Below are positions 58,917 through 64,000 of a stretch of DNA of 64,000 nt, one piece after another (position 1 is the first letter of the stretch; each line of letters starts with the position of its first letter). The DNA comes from Bacillota bacterium (GTDB taxonomy: Bacteria > Bacillota > Clostridia > Christensenellales > CAG-138): NCBI GenBank assembly GCA_023400985.1, contig JAEXEN010000027.1, positions 186,001 through 250,000 on the forward strand. Reading direction: 5' to 3'. Made by a program: the position numbers and the translations under genes. The notes beneath the pieces were generated by a model. That model saw nothing but the letters and a program-made list of their open reading frames with translations. It was not told the origin of the DNA and made no database searches.

Positions 58917-59941
58917 AACAGCTTGTAGTACATACGGCCGTGCCCTACGACGTGCTCGTGGGGAGCGGCCTTATAAAAGAGCTCGGCGCACAGTTGAAAA
59001 CGCGTTTTGACGGCGCGCGCGTTTTCGTGGTCATGGATGAAACGGTGCTTAATTCGCACGGCGACGCGCTCCTAAAGTCGCTTCGTGGCGCCGGTCTTAC
59101 GGCTTATATGCACGCGTTTCCCGCGGGCGAGGTGCACAAAAATCACGAAACGCTTCTAAAGCTTTACGCCGAAATGGCGAAGCGGGAGCTTACCCGCACC
59201 GATGTGGTCGTCGCCTTCGGCGGCGGGGTCGTGGGGGACGTGGCGGGCTTTGCCGCGGCCACCTACATGCGCGGCATGCCCCTTGTTATGGCGCCCACCA
59301 CGCTTCTTGCGATGGCGGACAGCTCCATCGGCGGCAAGACGGCGGTGAATTTGCCTTACGGCAAAAACCTCGTGGGCGCGTTCTCCCAGCCGCGCCTTGT
59401 GATCTGCGATACGGATTACGTAAAGACACTCCCGAAGCGTCAGTACCGCGCCGGGTATGCGGAAATCATAAAATGCGCCGCTATCGGCGACGAGGAAGCG
59501 TTTTGTCGTCTCGAACGCGGCGATATGAGCGACGAGGAAGCCGTTTTCATGGCGCTCAAGGTGAAAGCCGCGCTTGTGGAGAAAGACGAATTTGACCGCG
59601 GGGACAGAAGGCTATTGAATTTCGGACATACCGTAGGTCACGCGGTGGAAAGCGCGTCCGGCTATTCCCTATTGCACGGCGAGGCGGTTTCCATCGGTAT
59701 GGCCGCCATGGCGAAAACCGGCGAACGGCTCGGTGTTACGGAAATCGGCACGGCAAAACGGCTCACGGCGCTCCTTAAAGCATATAGCCTGCCCGTCAGG
59801 TACGACGGCGATAAACGCGCGGTTTACGAAAACCTCGTGTACGACAAAAAGACGGAGGGAGCGCTGGTGGACGCGGTGCTCTTGACGAAAATCGGCGCAG
59901 CCGTGCGGAAAAAGCTGAAGCGGGAGGAGCTCGGCTTATGA
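58913..59941 (+). CDS. aroB: 3-dehydroquinate synthase
   Basis: 342 residues. NAD-binding FGGGVVGDVAGFAAATYMRG, MAPTTLLAMADSSIGGKTAV, zinc ligands in GYAEIIKCA (Glu), LNFGHTVGHAVE (His) and LLHGEAVSIGM (His). Converts DAHP to 3-dehydroquinate, second step of the shikimate pathway. GTG start overlapping the cyclophilin stop; no in-frame ATG nearby. Stop overlaps aroA start (ATGA). Confidence 0.97.
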   Translation: MKQLVVHTAVPYDVLVGSGLIKELGAQLKTRFDGARVFVVMDETVLNSHGDALLKSLRGAGLTAYMHAFPAGEVHKNHETLLKLYAEMAKRELTRTDVVVAFGGGVVGDVAGFAAATYMRGMPLVMAPTTLLAMADSSIGGKTAVNLPYGKNLVGAFSQPRLVICDTDYVKTLPKRQYRAGYAEIIKCAAIGDEEAFCRLERGDMSDEEAVFMALKVKAALVEKDEFDRGDRRLLNFGHTVGHAVESASGYSLLHGEAVSIGMAAMAKTGERLGVTEIGTAKRLTALLKAYSLPVRYDGDKRAVYENLVYDKKTEGALVDAVLLTKIGAAVRKKLKREELGL

Positions 59942-61050
59942 GCCGCGTTATTTTCAACAGGCCGCTTAAAGGAGAAACGGACGTTATCCCCTCCAAAAGC
60001 GTCTCGCACAGGGCGCTCATCTGCGCCTTTTTGGCGGAAGGCAAGAGCCATGTGGAAAACGTCTGCGACTGTGACGATGTGGATGCTACACGGCGCTGCC
60101 TTGCGGCGTTGAAAGCGGGCAAAACCATGGACGCAGGCGAGAGCGCCACGACGATGCGGCTTTTGATACCGCTTTCACTGCTAAACGGAGGCGGGCGGTT
60201 TTTGATGACGGGCAGCCTTGCGACTAGGCCCATCGAGCCATATTCCGAATCGCTCGATGCGAAGCTTTATAGAAATGGGAACGAGGTCATCGTCACGGGC
60301 GATCTTACGCCGGGCGAACACCGCATACGCGGCGACGTAAGCTCCCAATTCGTATCGGGACTGCTGTTTGCGCTGCCGCTTTTAAACGGCGACAGCTTTT
60401 TGCACGTGGCGGGCACGCTGCAATCCCGACCGTATGTAGACCTCACGCGCGACATCATGGCGCGCTTTCAAGTTTATACCGAGGCTTACGGTGATGGCTT
60501 TTTGATAAGGGGCTATCAGCGCTACAAGAGCGCCGATCTCTTTGTGGAGGGGGATTGGACCTATGCAAGCAACTTCCTCGTCGCAAACCGCCTCGGCGGA
60601 AGCGTGAAGCTCAACGGCTTAGACCAAGAATCCTTGCAGGGCGACAGACGGGTATTGTATGCGCTCGATAAGGATGAAGTAGACATCAGCGACATGCCGG
60701 ACGTGTTTCCAGCGCTCGCCGTGAACGCCTGCGCAAAAAAGGGCGTAACGCGCATCACGGGCGGGCGCAGACTCCGTTTTAAGGAATGCGACCGCCTGAA
60801 CGCCATGGTGACGGAGCTCAATAAGCTCGGTGCGGACGCCAAAGAGGAGGGCGATACCTTTCTCGTACGCGGCACGGGGCGCTTAAAGGGCGGCAAGGCG
60901 GATTCGCACAACGACCACCGCGTGGCAATGGCGCTTTCTATCGCCGCCGCCATCTGTGACGCGCCCGTGGAGTTGACCGGGTCCGAGTCCGTGAAAAAGA
61001 GCGCGCCGCATTTTTTTGAAACGCTCAAAGCGCTCGGGGGGACCGAATGA
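59938..61050 (+). CDS. aroA: 3-phosphoshikimate 1-carboxyvinyltransferase (EPSP synthase)
   Basis: 370 residues, somewhat shorter than the usual ~425. PSKSVSHRALICAFLAEG, DAGESATTMRLLIPLSLL, GDVSSQFVSGLLFALPLL and RLRFKECDRLNAMVTELNKLGA with SHNDHRVAMALSIAA show the substrate loops. Converts shikimate-3-phosphate and PEP to EPSP. Overlaps aroB by 4 bases; RBS GGAGG at 59924-59928. Confidence 0.95.
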   Translation: MSRVIFNRPLKGETDVIPSKSVSHRALICAFLAEGKSHVENVCDCDDVDATRRCLAALKAGKTMDAGESATTMRLLIPLSLLNGGGRFLMTGSLATRPIEPYSESLDAKLYRNGNEVIVTGDLTPGEHRIRGDVSSQFVSGLLFALPLLNGDSFLHVAGTLQSRPYVDLTRDIMARFQVYTEAYGDGFLIRGYQRYKSADLFVEGDWTYASNFLVANRLGGSVKLNGLDQESLQGDRRVLYALDKDEVDISDMPDVFPALAVNACAKKGVTRITGGRRLRFKECDRLNAMVTELNKLGADAKEEGDTFLVRGTGRLKGGKADSHNDHRVAMALSIAAAICDAPVELTGSESVKKSAPHFFETLKALGGTE

Positions 61051-61063
61051 AAGGTTAATGGCT

Positions 61064-62134
61064 ATGAACACTTGGGGAAACCGCATCAAGCTTACCGTAT
61101 TCGGCACGTCGCACGGCGCGGCCTTGGGCTGCGTGCTCGATGGGATACGGCCGGGGCTTAAGCTCGACTTTGACGCGATCGACGAAGAATTAATTAGGCG
61201 CATTCCCCGCGTGGACGGAATAAGCACCGCGCGAAAGGAACCGGACCGCTATGAACTCCTTTCGGGCGTTTACAATAGCTTTACGGACGGCACGCCTGTC
61301 TGCGCCGTTTTTAAAAACGCCGACGCGCGTTCGGAGGAATATCCGCACCCTGAAATCCCGCGTCCCTCCCATGCGGATTATGCGGCGCATAAAAAATACA
61401 ACGGCTTCAATGACCCGCGCGGGGGAGGCATGTTCTCCGGGCGCATGACGCTTCCGCTCGTGTTTGCGGGCGCGGTTGCACGGCAGTATTTGAAGGAAAG
61501 GGGCGTTACCGTCAAAGCGCATGTGCTCATGATCGGCGGCGTTTCGGACGAGAATTTCGACCCCGTTCATGTGAACGCGGCGCAGTTACAGGCGCTCGAC
61601 CCTTTCTTCCCGCTTCTTGATAAATCCGCGCGCGAAAAAATGGAACTTGCGCTTGCGTCGGCGCGCGAACAGGGCGATTCTTTGGGCTGCGCTGCGGAAT
61701 GCGCGGCAGTGGGGCTTGATGCGGGCCTCGGCGAGCCTTTCTTTCAATCGCTTGAAAGCTCGATTTCGTCGCTTTTGTTCAGCGTACCCGCTATAAAGGC
61801 TGTGGAATTCGGCGCGGGCTTCGGGTTTGCTCACGGGAAGGGGGGCGAGTTGAACGACGGTTTTCGCGCGGAGAACGGGGCGGTAAAGACGCTTACGAAT
61901 TTCAGCGGCGGCGTCAACGGCGGCATCGCAAACGGCATGCCCCTTATCGTGCGCGCGGCGTTTCGACCCGTGCCCACCATAAAAAAAGCGCAGCAGAGCG
62001 TGAATCTGAAGTCGATGAATATAGAAACCTTAAGCCATGCGGGAAGGCATGACGCATGTATTTTGCCAAGAGGGCTTGTCGCGGTGGAGGCCGCTGTATG
62101 TCTTGCGCTCTTGGACGCATACGGAGGTTTTTGA
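61064..62134 (+). CDS. aroC: Chorismate synthase
   Basis: 356 residues from ATG 61064 (MNTWGNRIKLTVFGTSHGAAL). Signatures GTSHGAALGCVLDGIRPGL, RPSHADYAAHKKY, RGGGMFSGRMTLPLV, GGVNGGIANGMPL and GRHDACILPRGLVAVEAAV. FMN-dependent final shikimate step, EPSP to chorismate. Stop overlaps the next ATG by one base. An alternative ATG at 61058 has poor spacing to GAAAGG. Confidence 0.97.
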   Translation: MNTWGNRIKLTVFGTSHGAALGCVLDGIRPGLKLDFDAIDEELIRRIPRVDGISTARKEPDRYELLSGVYNSFTDGTPVCAVFKNADARSEEYPHPEIPRPSHADYAAHKKYNGFNDPRGGGMFSGRMTLPLVFAGAVARQYLKERGVTVKAHVLMIGGVSDENFDPVHVNAAQLQALDPFFPLLDKSAREKMELALASAREQGDSLGCAAECAAVGLDAGLGEPFFQSLESSISSLLFSVPAIKAVEFGAGFGFAHGKGGELNDGFRAENGAVKTLTNFSGGVNGGIANGMPLIVRAAFRPVPTIKKAQQSVNLKSMNIETLSHAGRHDACILPRGLVAVEAAVCLALLDAYGGF

Positions 62135-62889
62135 TGGAACAGGGCTTAGACGCCATGAGAGAGCTGCGGCTCGAAATCGAAAAGATCGACGCGGAAATGA
62201 TCGCGCTTATAGAAAAGCGCATGGAGACCGTGCGCAAAATGGGCGGGATCAAGCGCGAAAACGGGCTGCCCGTTTACGTCCCCGAGCGCGAGCGCGAGTT
62301 GTTCGAGCTTTATGCTCAGCGCGTAGGCAACCCGGAAAACCTCGATTATATGCAGGCAATTATGCTGAGCGTCCTCCGAGCGTCTAAAAGGGAGCAGAGG
62401 CGCGCGCTCAACGTGTATTTTGTGGGCATGCCGGGCTCCGGCAAGTCCAAGATCGCCATGAAGGTAGCGCATCTTGTGGGCAAAAACATTTTGGATACCG
62501 ACGAGATGGTCGAGGCGGAGGCGGGGATAAGCATCGCCGAGATATTCTTCGAGCGCGGCGAAGCCGAGTTCCGGCGGCTCGAGGCGATCATGGCAAAGCG
62601 CGCGGCGATACGCGGTTACAGCATCGTGGCGACCGGCGGCGGAATACTTACCCACCCCGGCAACCTCGAGGTGATGAAGGGGAGCGGCCGCATCGTGTTC
62701 CTAGATAAATCCATCGAGGAGCTATATAAGCAGGATATTACCGGCAGGCCGCTTCTGAAGCGCGGCAAAGCGGATATAGAAAAGCTCTACTACGAGCGCC
62801 GCGAGGCTTACCTAAACGCGGCGGATATGCGACTCGATCCCGATGCACCGGATGCGATGCAGCTGCTCATGGACTACTGCGGAGAATAA
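62134..62889 (+). CDS. Fused chorismate mutase (AroQ) and shikimate kinase (AroK)
   Basis: 251 residues from ATG 62134 with ACGGAGG at 62121-62127. Residues 1-85 form an AroQ chorismate mutase helical domain (MRELRLEIEKIDAEMIALIE, RMETVRKMGGIKRENGLPVY, PERERELFEL). From about 93 the shikimate kinase domain follows: Walker A VGMPGSGKSKIA, DTDEMVEAEAG (Mg2+ and shikimate Asp), FFERGEAEFRRLE and VATGGGILTHPGN. One polypeptide covers both the shikimate-3-phosphate and chorismate-to-prephenate steps. Confidence 0.93.
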   Translation: MEQGLDAMRELRLEIEKIDAEMIALIEKRMETVRKMGGIKRENGLPVYVPERERELFELYAQRVGNPENLDYMQAIMLSVLRASKREQRRALNVYFVGMPGSGKSKIAMKVAHLVGKNILDTDEMVEAEAGISIAEIFFERGEAEFRRLEAIMAKRAAIRGYSIVATGGGILTHPGNLEVMKGSGRIVFLDKSIEELYKQDITGRPLLKRGKADIEKLYYERREAYLNAADMRLDPDAPDAMQLLMDYCGE

Positions 62890-62932
62890 TGCAAATGTAA
62901 AAAACAACCCTTTTTCGGCAACAATCCATTGC

Positions 62933-64000
62933 ATGGGAAAGGGCTTGCTTTTTCTTGAAAGGGAAGAGATATCGTCCTCGCCTCGCTTTTTTATCGCACT
63001 CGACAAAAAAAGCGAGAACAGGGGATGGTTTTCGCGTACCGCCGCTTCGCTTGACGGGCAGACATACCGGAATTTCGCGTTCGGGTACGACCCGGGCAGG
63101 GAAGCGTTCGATTACCTCCTTTACATTTCCGAGGGGGATATTCTCGCGCCGGATGCGCTTCTTTGTCTTGCCGGCGCCGCGACTCAAAACCACGGGCCGG
63201 ATATTTTGTTTGCCGACGAGGACGTGATGGGCTTTGACAATGTACACCATGCGCCGTATGAAAAAACCGCGTTCAGCCCCGTCACGCTTTTAAGCTACAA
63301 CGCTGTAGGCCGCCCTATGGCGGTGCGCCGCGAAGTGCATGCAAGCTGCGGTGCGATGAAGCAAAACGATGCAAACGGCGAATATGAATACATTCTCCGC
63401 TGTGCTGCAAAGTGCCGCGACATCGTGCATATCGAAAAAGCGCTCTATTCGCGCCGCATACACTTAGGAGAGGTGGATTTCCTTTCGGGACGAACGTCCA
63501 TCGAAGCGTATCTGAAGGAAAAACGTATGGAGGGATTTGTCGCCAAAGGCTTGTACGAGGGGAGCTTCCGCATGGCGGCGGCGCCGAAAAAGAACCCGCT
63601 TATCGCCGTGGTCGTCGTTGCTTCCGGTCTTCTCACGCCGCTTCGGCGGCTTCTCGAAAGCCTCGAAGAAAATACCGTCTATGAAAAATACCGCATCGTG
63701 ATCGCCGTCACCAAAGAGGGGGAGCCGCAGCTCCAAACGTATTTGCGGCTGCTTAAAAAAAACGGCGCGGCGCATGTCGTGAACTGTATCGACCTTGACC
63801 TTGCCTCGGCCCGCAACGCCGCCGCAAAAGAGATACGGTGCGACGCGCTTTTGTTTTTGGATGAGCGGCTCGAGATCGTATCCGCTTCTTGGCTCGACGC
63901 GCTTCTCGAGCAGCTTTGCAGAAACCGCGTCGTTGCCGTAACCGGCAAACTCTTAGACGAGAACGGACGTCTCGCTCAGGGGCCGTACCTCAATGCGGAG
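62933..64000 (+). CDS. Glycosyltransferase family 2 protein, 5' part (partial)
   Basis: The frame from ATG 62933 stays open to the window edge, at least 356 residues. N-terminal part: LLFLEREEISSSPRFFIALD, YLLYISEGDILAPDALLCLA (a degenerate GT-A unit), PDILFADEDVMGFDN. From about 222 a second unit begins: NPLIAVVVVASGLLTPLRRL, ARNAAAKEIRCDALLFLDER, resembling GT2 rhamnosyl/polysaccharide transferases that carry two GT-A modules. The ribosome site before the ATG is weak, so another start is possible. The gene continues beyond 64000. Confidence 0.75.
   Translation, partial: MGKGLLFLEREEISSSPRFFIALDKKSENRGWFSRTAASLDGQTYRNFAFGYDPGREAFDYLLYISEGDILAPDALLCLAGAATQNHGPDILFADEDVMGFDNVHHAPYEKTAFSPVTLLSYNAVGRPMAVRREVHASCGAMKQNDANGEYEYILRCAAKCRDIVHIEKALYSRRIHLGEVDFLSGRTSIEAYLKEKRMEGFVAKGLYEGSFRMAAAPKKNPLIAVVVVASGLLTPLRRLLESLEENTVYEKYRIVIAVTKEGEPQLQTYLRLLKKNGAAHVVNCIDLDLASARNAAAKEIRCDALLFLDERLEIVSASWLDALLEQLCRNRVVAVTGKLLDENGRLAQGPYLNAE

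Noticed and set aside
1..64000. tRNA, rRNA or CRISPR array
   Set aside because: No TψC-loop/acceptor pairs, rRNA stretches or regularly spaced repeats were seen by eye; a tRNAscan and CRISPR search would be needed to be certain.

Overview
The window looks like chromosome of a spore-forming, anaerobic Bacillota (class Clostridia) of moderately high GC. The evidence is the pnp-ylxY-mlpA gene order shared with Bacillus, the ylmE-sepF-divIVA division cluster, a spoVAC-AD-AE spore operon, a HydB/HydC-type electron-bifurcating module, ECF vitamin transporters and type III pantothenate kinase. Genus cannot be read from the sequence; a Christensenellales- or Oscillospirales-like lineage is only a guess. 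No rRNA, tRNA, CRISPR array, prophage or transposase gene was seen.

Layout. 1-5.8 kb: end of pnp, a degenerate YlxY deacetylase, an M16 protease, an all-alpha dUTPase/MazG protein, an HlyD-like protein, YggS, SepF and a 60-residue DivIVA-like protein. 6.2-14 kb: one giant GT84-GH94 cyclic beta-1,2-glucan synthase-like gene. 14-18.2 kb: PucR regulator, YitT membrane protein, SseB-like protein and ornithine aminotransferase (rocD); rocD lies behind a cobalamin riboswitch with its own promoter and terminator. 18.2-21 kb: YgiQ radical SAM protein and a lipoprotein. 21.4-24.7 kb: NuoE, HATPase, ferredoxin and NuoF subunits without a catalytic HydA. 24.8-27.4 kb: an unknown protein, a MerR regulator and a frameshifted DODA dioxygenase pseudogene. 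27.5-29.7 kb: spoVA operon. 29.8-35.7 kb: VanW protein, ECF S component plus coaX, and a sigma factor with two SH3 envelope proteins. 36-44.7 kb: a LacI-controlled operon of ribokinase, RbsD, a polyamine-type ABC importer and a GH63-like glycosidase. 44.8-49.8 kb: a complete ECF transporter followed by two tandem SAM hydrolases (DUF62). 50-54.5 kb: a sigma factor with an ABC exporter. 54.5-58.4 kb: MFS transporter, XRE-TPR regulator and a polytopic glycosyltransferase-like protein. 58.4-64 kb: cyclophilin, then aroB-aroA-aroC-aroQK (a chorismate mutase/shikimate kinase fusion) and the start of a family 2 glycosyltransferase running off the window.

The features least explained by ordinary gene annotation are: (1) a dispersed palindromic REP-like repeat at three loci, two copies of which form a 374-bp MITE-like element with 27-bp perfect terminal inverted repeats that abuts, and probably supplies, the 5' end of a sigma-factor gene; (2) the B12 riboswitch on rocD, suggesting that ornithine breakdown switches between B12-dependent and B12-independent routes; (3) the ECF transporter plus double SAM hydrolase operon; (4) the hybrid ribose/polyamine-type/glycosidase operon; (5) two genes whose ATG sits six bases after a -10 box, which points to leaderless mRNAs.
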